Assembly: GCF_036241575.1 (NCBI RefSeq)
Contig: NZ_CP108455.1
Location: 2,494,501 to 2,558,500, forward strand
DNA length: 64,000 nt
Source: Streptomyces sp. NBC_01267
GTDB lineage: Bacteria; Actinomycetota; Actinomycetes; Streptomycetales; Streptomycetaceae
Direction of reading: 5' to 3'
The notes below the pieces were generated by a model. It did no database searches and was not told the origin of the DNA. It was given only the letters and a program-made list of their open reading frames with translations. The translations under genes were made by a program, and so were the position numbers. Positions 26,889-37,949 of this stretch are shown in pieces. Within the stretch, counting starts at the first letter, position 1, and each line of letters begins with the position of its first letter.

Positions 26889-27644
26889 TCACGCCGGGGT
26901 GACGCTCAGCCCTCCCAGGGCCGACGCGCTCCGGACGGCGGTCGAGCCGTACGGGGTACGCAGCCGCAGCCAGGAACCCGCGCCGAACAGCGCGAACGGC
27001 TCGTCCCGCCCGGTCTCCACGGGGCGCTCCGGTACGGCGACCCGTACCGGGCGGAGGAACCCGAGCGACTGGGCGGCGTGCAGCGCACGGACCGGCAGCC
27101 CGGTGTCGCCGACCGGCCGGGACCAGATCTCCCGCCCGATCCGGTCGAGTTCTGCGCGGGTGCGCAGCTCGGCGGTCAACGCCTCGGTACGGGTGCGGAA
27201 TTCGGCCACCACGGCCGCGACCGCGGCGCGCAGCGCGTCGGGCGACGGCAGCCCCGGGAGCTGCTGCCAGCCCCCGCGCGGCGGCAGCACACCGGCCCAC
27301 GGCGGCCCGGTGACCGCGCCCGGGACCGTGGCGGTACCGCCCGACTCGTCGACGGACTCCAGGAGTTCACCGGCGGAGACGGTGACGTCCAGTTCGACCG
27401 GGATCGCCAGCCGGGCCGTACGGACGGCCAGCACCTCGAAGGAGGGCGGGCGGCCGAAGACCGCCAGCCCGTGCTCCGTACCGCTGCCTGCCGTACCGCT
27501 GCCTGCCGTACTCCTGCCCGTGCCGCCGTCGGCCCGCGCCTGCAAGCGCACCGCGGCGGCCCGGTCGTAGTGGATCAGCCGGGCCAGGAAGGCGGCGAGA
27601 TCCGCCGCCTCCCCCGCGTCGGCGAAGGCCAGGCGCGCCGTCAT
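26889..27644 (-). CDS. Conserved hypothetical protein, unrecognised
   Basis: 251 residues from ATG at 27644. No known domain identified. It starts with an Ala/Asp/Leu-rich helical segment (ARLAFADAGEAADLAAFL) and has a central region with Leu-rich helices (about 130-190). A Gly/Thr/Ser repeat near 50 (GTAGSGTAGSGTEHG) is encoded by three 15-bp units. The start codon overlaps the thioesterase stop (ATGA), so the two are co-translated. It is convergent with the GH89 gene across 46 bp. Confidence 0.75.
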   Translation of the reverse strand: MTARLAFADAGEAADLAAFLARLIHYDRAAAVRLQARADGGTGRSTAGSGTAGSGTEHGLAVFGRPPSFEVLAVRTARLAIPVELDVTVSAGELLESVDESGGTATVPGAVTGPPWAGVLPPRGGWQQLPGLPSPDALRAAVAAVVAEFRTRTEALTAELRTRAELDRIGREIWSRPVGDTGLPVRALHAAQSLGFLRPVRVAVPERPVETGRDEPFALFGAGSWLRLRTPYGSTAVRSASALGGLSVTPA

Positions 27645-28063
27645 GCGGCGAGCGTTCCCGGCTCGTCCAGGTACCCCTGGAGGTAGGACTTCTCCTCGGC
27701 GGTGATCCGCCGCGGACGCTGCGCCTCCAGGTTGTACGGGACGACGATCGTCGACGCCCTGACGTACACCTGGTCCGGGTCCTTCACCTCGTAGGCGATG
27801 GTCAGCGAGGCAGCGCCGATCTTCGTCACCCAGGACTCGACGGTCACCGGCTCGTGCCGGTGGACCAGCGGACGCACGTAGTCGATCTCGTGCCGGGCCA
27901 CCACGGACCCGCCGGAGAACGACGGCGAGCCGTCCCCCGGCGCCAGCCGGAACATGAAGTCGATCCGCGCCTCTTCCAGGTACCGCAGGAAGACGACGTT
28001 GTTGACGTGCCCGAAGGCGTCCATGTCCGACCAGCGCAGGGGGCAGGAGTAGATGTGCCGCAC
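27641..28063 (-). CDS. Acyl-CoA thioesterase, hotdog (4HBT) family
   Basis: 140 residues from GTG at 28063, chosen because GCGAGG lies six bases upstream and it begins three bases after the EttA stop. The 4HBT signature is clear: RWSDMDAFGHVNNVVFLRYLEEAR, where the Asp in SDMDAFGHVNN is the usual catalytic residue, then a YVRPLVHRHEPVTVESWV strand pair. The family hydrolyses acyl-CoA thioesters in the cytoplasm; acyl chain is unknown. Coupled to the EttA gene upstream and the hypothetical gene downstream. Confidence 0.9.
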   Translation of the reverse strand: MRHIYSCPLRWSDMDAFGHVNNVVFLRYLEEARIDFMFRLAPGDGSPSFSGGSVVARHEIDYVRPLVHRHEPVTVESWVTKIGAASLTIAYEVKDPDQVYVRASTIVVPYNLEAQRPRRITAEEKSYLQGYLDEPGTLAA

Positions 28064-28065
28064 GG

Positions 28066-29730
<1,665 letters not shown>

Positions 29731-29799
29731 GAGAAACCGTCCGGCAATCGATGTGTGGGCAGATACACCCCATCTTGCCGCACCTCCGCCCCCCGACGA

Positions 29800-29839
29800 A
29801 AACGGCCCCGGTACGCCGAGGGGCGTACCGGGGCCGTTT
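29800..29839 (-). terminator. Perfect 18-bp stem-loop terminator
   Basis: AAACGGCCCCGGTACGCC (29800-29817), loop GAGG, then the exact complement GGCGTACCGGGGCCGTTT. It lies between the end of the surface-protein gene (29919) and the start of ettA (29730) and so ends the surface-protein transcript. There is no long T-run on either strand, typical for Streptomyces. Confidence 0.85.
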
Positions 29840-29918
29840 CGGCCACTCAGTCACTCTGTGTCGGAGCGGCGATCACTCACCGCTGACCGGCCGGATCACC
29901 GGCAGGCCGGATTCCGGA

Positions 29919-31325
29919 TCACTGACCCGAAGCGCTCTTCCTGCGGAGCATGAAGACCGCGCCGCCACCGAGCACCACGAGGACGATCGCGACACCGGCG
30001 ATGATCGGGGTGGAGCTGGAGCCACCGGTCTCGGCGAGGTCCCCGCCCTGCGAGCCCGAGGTGCTGCCACCGGCCGAGGCCGCGCTGGGCGCGGGCGTCG
30101 GGGTGCCGGTGCTCACCGGGGTGCTACCGGCGGTCTTGCAGTCGAGGACGCCCTGGAAGCGCTTCTCGAAGCCGTTCGGACCCTTGATCGTGAAGTCGTA
30201 CGCCTGGTCCTCGGCGACCGGGACGGTCACCGTCTGCGACTTACCGGCTTCGACCGTGTGCTTCTGACCGGCCAGCTCGAAGGTGAACGCCTCGTCGCCC
30301 TTGTTCGAGGCGGTGATGTCCACCCCGCCCTTGGCGCAGTCCTTCTTGGCGGAGACAGCCGGGATGGCACCCTGGCTGGCCCAGTTCGCCGAGGCGACCG
30401 CGCTGACCGAAGCGGTGCTGGTGCCCGCGAGGATCTGGGTCTGGCTCTTGGAGTCACTGACGAAGGCGCGGCCGATCGGCACCGCGGTCTGCGCGCTGAC
30501 GGTCAGCTTGGCCGAGCCCGGCTCGGTGCCGGCCGGCACCTTGAAGAAGAGCTGCGTGCCGTTGACGGCGGTGGTGACGGGCTTGCCGTCCTTGTCGACC
30601 ACGCTGACGCCCCGCGGCGCGTCGGGGGCGAGCGCGACCTCGGCCTTGGCCGCGTTGGTGGACACGGTCACCGGACCGAGGTTCGCACCCGGGTGACCCG
30701 CCACCTCGGCGGGGCCGAGCGAGAGCGAAGCGGCCGGCTCGGCGACGTTGCTGGCCTTCTCCTCCAGGTACTTGGTGAGCTTCTGGCCCGCCTCGTCCTT
30801 CGGCACCGCGTCGACGTGGTCCGAGAAGTGCCAGATCGCGGCCTGGGTGGCGGCGGCGGCCGTGGCGTCGTTCAGGGTGACGTTCAGGGTCTGCCCGAGG
30901 TCCGCGGGCGTCACCTGCGGGTACGAGTGCTCAAGGATCCAGCGGATCTTGCCCGCGTCGCCGTTGCCGGCAAGCGAGGACTCGGCCCAGGTGACCTCGC
31001 GGTACGAGGTGTTCGCCTGGGTGTGGTTGTGCAGGTCGATGCAGTACGTCTTGATGGTGCCGCCGCCGTCGACCTTGAGCTCGAAGAGCCCGGCCGTCTC
31101 GTTGGCGCCGTTGATCTTGACCGTGCCGCCGACCACCACGCCCGGGTTGTCCAGGGTGGCGTTGACACCGGACGAGCTGGCCGGCGCGTCATCGGCGAAC
31201 GCGGGCGCGGCAGTGGCTATGGCGCCACCCGCGACCAGTCCTGCGGCCAGGGCCGCAGCGGCGAGACGGGAGGTACCCCGACGCCGTATGGAGGAACCAG
31301 GAACAGCAGAAACCGCAGAAAACAC
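29919..31325 (-). CDS. Cys-Gln thioester-forming, sortase-anchored surface protein (TQXA domain)
   Basis: 468 residues from GTG at 31325 (GAAGGGG about 7 bases upstream); a short polar lead then a signal segment (LAAAALAAGLVAGGAIATAA) ending at ATAAPAFA. The TQXA domain holds the expected pair: Cys in IKTYCIDLHNHT and Gln in TQAAIWHFS, which form an internal thioester able to bond host or surface amines. Two beta domains follow (about 150-400), then a Thr/Pro/Ser-rich wall spanner, the LAETGG sorting motif, a membrane segment and RRKS tail. LAxTG motifs are cut by the Streptomyces class E sortase. It has its own terminator, so it is monocistronic. Confidence 0.92.
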   Translation of the reverse strand: MFSAVSAVPGSSIRRRGTSRLAAAALAAGLVAGGAIATAAPAFADDAPASSSGVNATLDNPGVVVGGTVKINGANETAGLFELKVDGGGTIKTYCIDLHNHTQANTSYREVTWAESSLAGNGDAGKIRWILEHSYPQVTPADLGQTLNVTLNDATAAAATQAAIWHFSDHVDAVPKDEAGQKLTKYLEEKASNVAEPAASLSLGPAEVAGHPGANLGPVTVSTNAAKAEVALAPDAPRGVSVVDKDGKPVTTAVNGTQLFFKVPAGTEPGSAKLTVSAQTAVPIGRAFVSDSKSQTQILAGTSTASVSAVASANWASQGAIPAVSAKKDCAKGGVDITASNKGDEAFTFELAGQKHTVEAGKSQTVTVPVAEDQAYDFTIKGPNGFEKRFQGVLDCKTAGSTPVSTGTPTPAPSAASAGGSTSGSQGGDLAETGGSSSTPIIAGVAIVLVVLGGGAVFMLRRKSASGQ

Positions 31326-31566
31326 AGAATTCCCCTTCGGGCGAGGACACTTCGCGCGCTGCGCTTCGCTTCGCGGTACGCGTGGGGGAAGTTCCTCGCC
31401 GGCAGACTCAAATGGCCCGTGAGTATCCGGGAATCCTAAGGACACGCGGGCAACACAGTCTCCACACAAGCCCCCGGACAACCATTCCGAATCGGAATCG
31501 TTATCCCGCATACCTCTGTCACCTTGGTGTATCGACAAATCTCCACCGGTCCGGCAGCCCCACCGG

Positions 31567-31968
31567 TCAGGGCACCAAGGCTTTCGGACGCTCCGTCAGG
31601 GACGGATCAGCCCTGGTCACACGCTTGAACGCCGAGGTCCCACGGGTCAGATCGTGTCCCACCGCCACCGCTTCGACGTCTGCGGAGAATCTGCGCTGCC
31701 CGTCCCGCTCTTCTTCATGCACCCGCAACCTGCCGTGCACGACGAGTGGTTCACCGACCGAGACCGAACCAGCCACATTCGCGGCAAGTGTCCGCCACGC
31801 CAACACCGTGTAGAAGCTGGTGGGTCCGTCCGCCCAGTTCTGTTTCTGCCGGTCCCAGCGACGGGGGGTCACCGCGAACCGGAACCGCGACATTCCACCG
31901 GCCACCGACTCCCGGAATTCCGGCTGCGTCGCCACATTTCCCACCAACGTCACCAAGGTGTCGCTCAT
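31567..31968 (-). CDS. ssb: Single-stranded DNA-binding protein, short SsbB-like paralogue
   Basis: 133 residues from ATG at 31968 with GGGGAGGCAGGA upstream. OB-fold blocks are clear: TLVTLVGNVATQPEF, FRFAVTPRRWD, SFYTVLAWRTLAANV, GEPLVVHGRLRVHEEERDG. It lacks the Gly-rich linker and acidic DDxIPF-type tail used by replicative SSB to recruit partners. That matches the second SSB of Streptomyces, which is linked to chromosome segregation in sporulation rather than replication. It stands alone, not beside rpsF/rpsR as the main ssb would. Confidence 0.88.
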   Translation of the reverse strand: MSDTLVTLVGNVATQPEFRESVAGGMSRFRFAVTPRRWDRQKQNWADGPTSFYTVLAWRTLAANVAGSVSVGEPLVVHGRLRVHEEERDGQRRFSADVEAVAVGHDLTRGTSAFKRVTRADPSLTERPKALVP

Positions 31969-32030
31969 GATTCCTGCCTCCCCGTGCTGGTCCTCGGCCG
32001 GCCGTTTCGCCGGTCCGGCCCGACCCGGCA

Positions 32031-32087
32031 GACCTGGCCTGATCGGCCCGATCCGGCCTGATCGGCCCGACCTGACCTGGCCTCGCC
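32031..32087. repeat. Three-unit 19-bp direct-repeat array upstream of ssb
   Basis: GACCTGGCCTGATCGGCCC, GATCCGGCCTGATCGGCCC and GACCTGACCTGGCCTCGCC follow one another with a 19-bp period in the gap between ssb and the GTPase gene. Neighbouring sequence (31990-32030) is the same kind of CCGGCC-rich degenerate repeat. Confidence 0.65.
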
Positions 32088-32148
32088 TGCTTGTCCGTTG
32101 CGGTTTCCATGCTGGCCCGGGGAGGCCGACTCTGCTTGCGCCTGTGGA

Positions 32149-34401
32149 TTACTTGCCGGTTGTGGACAACCCGTTCACCGTCACGTACTGCTCCCGCACC
32201 TCCCGGTAACGCAGCAGCTCAGCGGCCACCGGGTCCAGCACCTTTGCCCGGCCGTACGCCCCGGCGGCCTCCCGCAGCCTGCGCTCGGCCTCCTGCCCGT
32301 ACCGGCAGGCCGGGCCCCGTACCGCCATTCCGCAGGCCCACTCCACGGCCGGCCCGCCCGCGGTGCCTGCCACCATCACCAGCAGCGGCGTCAGCGGGCC
32401 CGCGTCGAGCGCGCCCACCGTCTCACCCAACAGCCATAGGACGCCCAGGATCTGATGCACCGTCATCATCACCTGGGCCAGTACCGCCGCGGGCCACCAG
32501 GCGGGCCGGGACGTACGGCCGCCCGGTTCTTGCGCAACGGTCGCCTCCGCCAGTTCGTCCAGCGCCTCGGGCAGCCCGTCGGCCCCGCGTACGGCCGCCT
32601 CGCGCACCGCCTGCGCCCAGGGTGCGGGCAACCCGTCCGTCGCCTCGTCGGCGACCGTACGCACGGCCTGTTCCACCCGCTGCCGGGCGGTGGGCTCCGT
32701 CCCGGCCGGTTCCGGCTCGGTGACCGCCGCCGTCTGTTCGAGGCCGCCGGGCGCGCGCGTGGACTCGTACCAACGCCAGAGCCTCAGCCACGGTGTCCCG
32801 CAGGCCTTCACCGCGTTCCTGCTCCACTCGCGCTCCGCGGCCTCGCCCGCCGCCGCCGCGCCCACCGCGTCGCCGAGCCGGTCGCCGAACTCCTCGCGGG
32901 CCAGTTCGCCGAGCCCGGAGTGCCCTTCGGCCACGTACACCGAGCGCAGTTCGTCCGCCGCGGCGTCCACGTCCGCGGACAGCCTGCGTGCCGCCGCACC
33001 CCGCTCGCGGACGAACCGGCCGAGCAGTTCCCGCAGTTCGCCCACTCCGTCCCCGGTGAGCGCCGACAGCGCGAGGACGGTGGCACCGGGCTCGCCGTGC
33101 TCACCGAGTGCCATCCCGTCCTCGTCGAGGAGCCTGCGCAGATCGTCGAGCACCTGGTCGGCGGCGTCACCGGGCAGCCTGTCGATCTGGTTGAGCACCA
33201 CGAAGGTGACCTCGGCGTGGCCCGCGAGCGGCTTCAGGTAGCGGTCGTGGAGGGCCGCGTCCGCGTACTTCTCCGGGTCGACCACCCAGATCACCGCGTC
33301 GACCAGCTCCATCGCCCGGTCCACCTGGTCACGGTGGGCGGTCACCGCCGAGTCGTGGTCCGGCAGGTCGATGAGTACGAGGCCGTGCAGCTCGTCGCCG
33401 GGGCCCGCGCTCATCCAGGGCCTGCGGCGCAGCCGCCCGGGGATGGCGAGCCGGTCGAGCAGCCCGGCGGCACCGTCCGTCCAGCTGCAGGCGAGGGGCG
33501 CGGACGTGGTGGGCCTGCGCAGCCCGGTTTCCGAGATCGCCACCCCGGCGAGGGCGTTGAAGAGCGTCGACTTTCCGCTGCCGGTCGCACCCGCGATGGC
33601 GACGACGGTGTGCTGCGAGGAGAGCCGCTGGCGGGCGGACGCCTCGTCGAGGACCCTGCCCGCCTCGGTCAGCGTCGTACCTTCGAGCCGGGTACGGGAG
33701 AGGCCCACCAGCTCCCGCAGGGCGTCCAGCCGGGCGCGCAGGTCGGCGCCGTACGACACGGAGCGCGGGAAGTCCTCGTACGACTCGGGGAGCGGGCGCA
33801 TGTCGAAGTCGCGGGCGCTGCCCGGCGCGCTGTCGCGCCCGGCCGCCCGCCGGGCGATGAAGCCGTCGTCCCAGCGGTGGCCGACCTGTCCGGGCATCGC
33901 TGGGCTCCCGCCGGTCCCGGCGGTCCCTGCAGCCCCCGCCGTCTCAGCGGTCCCGGTGGCCCCGTCAGTCCCAACAGTCCCTGCAGTCTCGGCAATCCCA
34001 CCTGCAGTCTCGGCAATCCCAGTGGCCCCGGCAGTCACGGCGGTCTCGGCAGTCACGGCGGTTCCGATCCCGGAGGCCTCAGCAACCCTGCAAGCCCCGA
34101 AGGTTTCGGTGACCTCAGCGGCCTCGATCATCTCGGCGGTCCCAGTGGTCCCTGACAAGTCGTAGCCCCCGGGCGCATCGGCAGTACGGTCCGCACCTGC
34201 CTTCTCGTCCGGCTCCGGGCCCCAGCGATCCTCGGCCGTCTCAGCCTTCTCAACCGCATCAGTCACCACAGCTGACAGAGCGGGCCCAGCAGACCCAGCA
34301 GACACCGCCACCTCAGCCATCCCGGTCGCTCCAGCCGCCCCGGACACCCCAGCCACCCCAGTTACCCCAGCCGCCTCGGTCACCCCAGTCGCCTCGCTCA
34401 T
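32149..34401 (-). CDS. Dynamin/YfjP-like membrane GTPase with repetitive N-terminus
   Basis: 750 residues from ATG at 34401, whose codon overlaps the upstream GTPase stop (ATGA). The first 190 residues are low complexity (Ala/Thr/Glu/Gly: [18 protein letters not shown] and similar), encoded by many short in-frame repeats at 33900-34400. The GTPase domain follows (about 270-480) with Walker [23 protein letters not shown] as G3 and LNQIDRL as G4. The C-terminus is helical with two hydrophobic segments ([31 protein letters not shown]) suited to membrane insertion. Function unknown; such GTPases are linked to membrane remodelling or division in actinobacteria. Confidence 0.85.
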   Translation of the reverse strand: MSEATGVTEAAGVTGVAGVSGAAGATGMAEVAVSAGSAGPALSAVVTDAVEKAETAEDRWGPEPDEKAGADRTADAPGGYDLSGTTGTAEMIEAAEVTETFGACRVAEASGIGTAVTAETAVTAGATGIAETAGGIAETAGTVGTDGATGTAETAGAAGTAGTGGSPAMPGQVGHRWDDGFIARRAAGRDSAPGSARDFDMRPLPESYEDFPRSVSYGADLRARLDALRELVGLSRTRLEGTTLTEAGRVLDEASARQRLSSQHTVVAIAGATGSGKSTLFNALAGVAISETGLRRPTTSAPLACSWTDGAAGLLDRLAIPGRLRRRPWMSAGPGDELHGLVLIDLPDHDSAVTAHRDQVDRAMELVDAVIWVVDPEKYADAALHDRYLKPLAGHAEVTFVVLNQIDRLPGDAADQVLDDLRRLLDEDGMALGEHGEPGATVLALSALTGDGVGELRELLGRFVRERGAAARRLSADVDAAADELRSVYVAEGHSGLGELAREEFGDRLGDAVGAAAAGEAAEREWSRNAVKACGTPWLRLWRWYESTRAPGGLEQTAAVTEPEPAGTEPTARQRVEQAVRTVADEATDGLPAPWAQAVREAAVRGADGLPEALDELAEATVAQEPGGRTSRPAWWPAAVLAQVMMTVHQILGVLWLLGETVGALDAGPLTPLLVMVAGTAGGPAVEWACGMAVRGPACRYGQEAERRLREAAGAYGRAKVLDPVAAELLRYREVREQYVTVNGLSTTGK
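33900..34400. repeat. In-frame low-complexity repeat block of the GTPase N-terminus
   Basis: Variants of CAGTCTCGGCAATCCC and CAGTCACGGCGGTCTC recur over about 500 bp with spacings that are multiples of three. They encode runs like [12 protein letters not shown]. The pattern continues almost to the ATG, so it is translated. Confidence 0.7.
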
Positions 34402-36011
34402 CGCGGGCACCTCTCCTTCTGCAGTACGGACAACGCCGCGATCAGCTCGGCCTGCGGCTCGGGGCTCACGTCGAGGGCGTCCAGCGGCGCCAGCCGACGG
34501 TCGCGTTCGGCGCCGAGCACCTGGTCGATGTATGTGCTGACCAGCTCCGCCCCCTTGTCGCGGAGCCGCAGCGCTCCCTGTGCGCCGATCCGCTCGGCCA
34601 ACCGCTCCCCCGCCTTGCGTGCCCGCTTCCCGCCGAGCAGCGCGGCAGCCAGCAGGGCCGCGACCGCCTCCGGGTCGGGCGCGGGCGAGTGGTCCAGCTC
34701 CCGCACCTCCTCGTCGGCCAGCTCCTCCAGGACCCGCCGCCAGCGCCGTACCGCGAGCCCGACCCGCTCGCCGGTCTCCACCGCCTCCATCTCCAGCCCG
34801 TCGGCGGCGGGTTCGCGCCGCCAGCTCTCGCGGACCCTTTCGTCGGCGGCGGCCACCGCGCACTGGAGCAGCACGGCCAGGCTCTCCACCAGCGCGTCGA
34901 GCAGTTCCTCGGACGAGCTGTCGAGCGGGTAGCCGCGCCACCGGGTCCGCGCGTCCCCGGCCAGCACCGCCCCGGACTTGAGCCGCGCCCGTACCCGCTC
35001 GCCCTCGCTCCGGTACGCCTCCTCGACCGTGCCGGTGAGCCGTACGGCCGCCGAGTACTGCACCGCGACCGCCGCGGCCAGCTCGGGCATCCGCGCGCCG
35101 AGCGAATCGATCACGCCGCTCGCCGTGCGGTCCAGCGACTGCTGTCTGGCCGCCGGATCCTGAGCGCGGTGGGTGAGCCAGGCGCGCAGGGGTGCGACGG
35201 CGGTGGTGGGCAGCAGCCCGCTCCGGCCGCCGGCGGACTCGGGCAGCTCGGGGATGGTGAAGCGCGGCGCGTCCCCGAGCCCGGCGCGGGTGAGCAGGGC
35301 GCCGTACTGCCGTGACACCTCTCCGACGACCTGGTGGGGTACCCGGTCGAGGACGGTGACGAGCGTCGCGTCGTACTCCTTGGCGGTACGCAGCAGATGC
35401 CAGGGCACGGCATCGGCGTACCGGGAGGCCGTGGTCACCAGGACCCAGATGTCGGCGGCGCAGATCAGCTCCGCGGCGAGCGCGCGGTTGCCCGCGACGA
35501 GCGAGTCGATGTCGGGAGCGTCGAGCAGGGCGAGCCCGCGCGGCACGTTCTCCACCACTTCGACGCGCAGTGCGCCGCTGGTGGCGCCGTGCGGCTCCGG
35601 AGGCCCGTCGTCCTCGCCGGTGTCGTCCTGCTGCGGCAGCCATACGCGGGTGAGCTGGGGCAGGACCCGCAGCCCGGAGAACCAGTGATGATCGTCGGGA
35701 TGGCACACCAGCACCGGGGTCCGGGTGGTGGGCCGGAGCACCCCGGCCTCGCTGACCCGCCGGCCCACCAGGGAGTTGACGAGGGTGGACTTCCCGGCGC
35801 CGGTCGACCCGCCGATCACGGCGAGCAGCGGCGCCTCCGGGGCTCTGAGCCGGGGCACCAGATAGTCGTCGAGCTGCGCCAGCAGTTCCGTCCGCGTCCG
35901 TCGTGCGCGCGGTGCCCCCGGGAGGGGAAGCGGAAGGCGCACGGCGGCGACTCGGTCACGCAGGGCGGAGAGTGCGTCAATCAGCTGAGGCCGTACATCC
36001 AAGGTCACCAC
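34398..36011 (-). CDS. P-loop GTPase, partner of the downstream membrane GTPase
   Basis: 537 residues, GTG at 36011 (GTG 36008 possible; no strong ribosome site). P-loop [20 protein letters not shown] lies near residue 65, [14 protein letters not shown] acts as the switch I region, and DAPDIDS ([11 protein letters not shown]) as the G3 motif. The TVLDRV segment is at the G4 position but does not match NKxD. The remainder is helical with no strong membrane segment. It is coupled by ATGA to the membrane GTPase, suggesting a heteromeric dynamin-like pair, as with bacterial dynamins encoded in tandem. Confidence 0.85.
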   Translation of the reverse strand: MVTLDVRPQLIDALSALRDRVAAVRLPLPLPGAPRARRTRTELLAQLDDYLVPRLRAPEAPLLAVIGGSTGAGKSTLVNSLVGRRVSEAGVLRPTTRTPVLVCHPDDHHWFSGLRVLPQLTRVWLPQQDDTGEDDGPPEPHGATSGALRVEVVENVPRGLALLDAPDIDSLVAGNRALAAELICAADIWVLVTTASRYADAVPWHLLRTAKEYDATLVTVLDRVPHQVVGEVSRQYGALLTRAGLGDAPRFTIPELPESAGGRSGLLPTTAVAPLRAWLTHRAQDPAARQQSLDRTASGVIDSLGARMPELAAAVAVQYSAAVRLTGTVEEAYRSEGERVRARLKSGAVLAGDARTRWRGYPLDSSSEELLDALVESLAVLLQCAVAAADERVRESWRREPAADGLEMEAVETGERVGLAVRRWRRVLEELADEEVRELDHSPAPDPEAVAALLAAALLGGKRARKAGERLAERIGAQGALRLRDKGAELVSTYIDQVLGAERDRRLAPLDALDVSPEPQAELIAALSVLQKERCPR

Positions 36012-36338
36012 ATGCGAAGAATGCCCAATTTAATTGGCTTTTTGAAGCGTATAGCCACTTCTGCGCGCCAATCGGGGCCGATCAGGGCCGTTAGGACACG
36101 CGGGACACTCGGGACGAGTGGGACGCAGGCATAACGAGTACACAACACCCGCGACATGAGACGTCAAAAGCCGTGCGCAAATCGCACCTGCCTGCGATTA
36201 TCAGTTCGCTTCACCGAACCTCCACATCGTGCCACGGAGGTGAAGCAACGGGGAGCAGGCGAACGGAGCCCTATCCTGGTCCCCGGCAAGGTCACGCACC
36301 CGTATCACCGGGGCTCCAGGCCGCCGAGGCCACCATCG
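36012..36338. other. Intergenic region before tRNA-Arg
   Basis: About 330 bp with lower GC near 36010-36060 (CCCAATTTAATTGGC, itself an 15-base near-palindrome at about 36024-36038). It should hold promoters for the GTPase pair (leftward) and the tRNA (rightward). No ORF of merit. Confidence 0.45.
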
Positions 36339-36411
36339 GCCCCCGTAGCTCAGTGGATAGAGCAGGCGCCTTCTAAGCGCTTGGCCGCAGGTTCGAGTCC
36401 TGCCGGGGGCA
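36339..36411 (+). tRNA. tRNA-Arg (anticodon UCU)
   Basis: 73-nt cloverleaf: acceptor GCCCCCG pairs with CGGGGGC; D-arm TAGCTCAGTGGATAGAGCA; anticodon loop CTTCTAAG gives UCU reading AGA/AGG; T-loop GTTCGAGTCCTGC; discriminator A. CCA is not encoded. A stem-loop terminator follows. Confidence 0.97.
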
Positions 36412-36431
36412 CTCTCGCCGCACTGCGGCCG

Positions 36432-36456
36432 GCCCTCCCTCACGGGAGGGCTTTTT
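36432..36456 (+). terminator. Rho-independent terminator of tRNA-Arg
   Basis: GCCCTCCC, loop TCAC, GGGAGGGC followed by TTTTT. Eight perfect pairs with a T-run, 21 bases after the tRNA. Confidence 0.93.
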
Positions 36457-36914
36457 CAGGTCTGGGGAACGTAGCGAGAACGATGTAGTGACGGCGTAAG
36501 GGCAGGGCACGGAGAAGCCCTGGCCGGGCGACAGGGGCCGCAGCACCTGCGGCGGCACTTTCCACAACTGTGATCCGGAGCGGCACCGTCGTATCGACGC
36601 TCGCCGACGACGTACGGGTGCTGCGCGCACAGATCAAAGCGAAAGGCGGGACGCCCACCGCACCGGATTCCGACGGGCGCCGTCGACAACCTGCCGGATC
36701 ACGCCGAGGCACCGGTGCCCGTTCCGGGACGAGGACCGGATGGGTCCGACGGAGCCCGACGGGATCCGACGGGGAGAAGGGACGGACGGCAAGGACGGGC
36801 AGAGCGCTGGTGATGCCCGGGCGGGAATCAAGCGGCGCCGCTCGGCCGGCTGCGGCATCCCGGGATGCCCGCGATCCGATGGCCCGCTCGACGGGTGCGC
36901 GGGTTTGCGTGTGA
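36457..36914. other. Non-coding segment beside mobile-element remnants
   Basis: About 460 bp with no convincing gene in any frame. Short plus-strand frames (e.g. 36570-36914) have no family signature. It is probably debris of insertion events next to the tRNA. Confidence 0.5.
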
Positions 36915-37106
36915 GCCGATCCCGAAACCGGCGGCGAGGTGGGGGTAAGTGTGTCCCGAGCGCAAGTGGGCGAGGAACAGGAGCGCTTGCCGGTCGACGG
37001 GCAGCCGGCGCCACCGGGGCCCGCGACGGCGGCTGGTCCGCCGCCGAGTGGCTAGGCAGCGCAGGACCGAGGTGGACATCGACGCCAGACGGGTGGACAA
37101 GAACGC
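36915..37106 (-). pseudogene. IS5-type transposase N-terminal remnant, frameshifted
   Basis: On the minus strand, one frame reads RVLVHPSGVD just below 37106, and the next frame continues with STSVLRCLATRRR, WRRLPVDRQALLFLAHLRSG and TYPHLAAGFGIG. These are the conserved N-terminal blocks of a widespread Streptomyces IS5-family transposase (VLVYPSxVDxST...WRRLxxGRQALLxLAHLR...AAGFGIG). A frameshift in the GATGTCCAC stretch (about 37073) separates the two blocks. After GFGIG the similarity ends, so the catalytic DDE part is gone. Confidence 0.7.
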
Positions 37107-37107
37107 G

Positions 37108-37162
37108 GAAGCTCCTGGCGGGACAGGCGATCTTGCTTGTGAACCCGCCTACCAGGAGCTTC
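37108..37162. repeat. Inverted repeat at the transposase remnant
   Basis: GAAGCTCCTGGCGGG (37108-37122) and CCCGCCTACCAGGAGCTTC (37144-37162) are inverted copies apart from a 4-base insert, flanking a 21-bp spacer directly upstream of the transposase start. It is likely part of the element's end or a hairpin controlling its expression. Confidence 0.7.
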
Positions 37163-37218
37163 TTCACGTCCAGCCACCGCCCCCAACTACCTGCCCACAC
37201 GGTCAGAGTGGAGGGCTC

Positions 37219-37362
37219 TCATGGTGTTCGTCCGTGTTTGCCTGTATTGGGTTCATCGCGCCTGAACCGCTCGACTGCCTCCAGCCACAACAGGGCCCGG
37301 AACGCCCGCCGTTCGGCGGTCAGGCCGCTACTCGCGGATACAGCGCACGGCGTGTCGCGCAT
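37219..37362 (-). pseudogene. Probable IS630-type transposase N-terminal fragment
   Basis: A 47-residue frame starting at ATG 37362 contains SSGLTAERRAFRALLWLEAVERF, which looks like the start of IS630-family transposases (GLTxERRxFRxxxRxxAxERF). The expected helix-turn-helix after ERF is missing and the frame stops. Assignment is from memory of the family pattern, so tentative. Confidence 0.4.
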
Positions 37363-37373
37363 ATCAGCCCAGG

Positions 37374-37949
37374 TCATTTACCAAAACGCTGCAGCCAAAG
37401 CTGGTCGGAGGAGTTGGTGCAGTTCCAGATCTGTACCTGGACCCCAGTAGCGCCGCCCGGGACGTCGAGGCACTTGCCGGACTGGGGGTTGTACAAGGAA
37501 TCGTTGGCATTGCGTATCCAGACCTGGGCGCCAGTGCCGTTGCAGGTGTACATGTCCACCTTGGTGCCGGCGGCTTTCCCGCCGCCAACGATGTCCAGGC
37601 ACTTGCCGGAGACAGCGGACCGGATGGTGCTGCCGGCCGTGATTTCGGTCCACGTCTGGGAGGCGGTCACCGACCCATCGAAGTGACACTTGTCGTAGGC
37701 CTGGACCGGGGTGCCGTTCGCGGCGGAGCCGCCCAGGATGTCCAGGCATGCTATGGGAGCCCCGCCCGTGGGATACACGAAGATGGAATGGAGCTGCGCG
37801 TTCTGGTCCGCGCTTGCGGATCCGGCGCTGCCCATGGTGAGCGCGAGCGCGCCGGCCGATACCGCCGCCAGCGCCAGCTTGGATCGCTTGCCTCGCAACC
37901 ACGAGAATGTGCTGCCTGATCGTGCACGTGAAATGGTCATCTGAGCCAT
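37374..37949 (-). CDS. Secreted ricin-type beta-trefoil lectin
   Basis: 191 residues from ATG at 37949; ATG 37940 is a close alternative. A twin-charged start and signal segment (KLALAAVSAGALALTMGSAG, cleavage near ASA-DQ) is followed by one beta-trefoil with three repeats: CLDILGGSAANGTPVQAYDK, CLDIVGGGKAAGTKVDMYTC and CLDVPGGATGVQVQIWNC, each ending in a QxW-type motif (QTW, QVW, QLW). There is no attached enzyme domain. Free-standing trefoil lectins bind galactose or xylan-type glycans. It lies among transposase debris and lower-GC DNA, so recent acquisition is plausible. Confidence 0.9.
   Translation of the reverse strand: MAQMTISRARSGSTFSWLRGKRSKLALAAVSAGALALTMGSAGSASADQNAQLHSIFVYPTGGAPIACLDILGGSAANGTPVQAYDKCHFDGSVTASQTWTEITAGSTIRSAVSGKCLDIVGGGKAAGTKVDMYTCNGTGAQVWIRNANDSLYNPQSGKCLDVPGGATGVQVQIWNCTNSSDQLWLQRFGK

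Noticed and set aside
36339..36456. att site of an integrated element at the tRNA-Arg
   Set aside because: No second copy of the tRNA 3' end and no integrase gene was found in the window.
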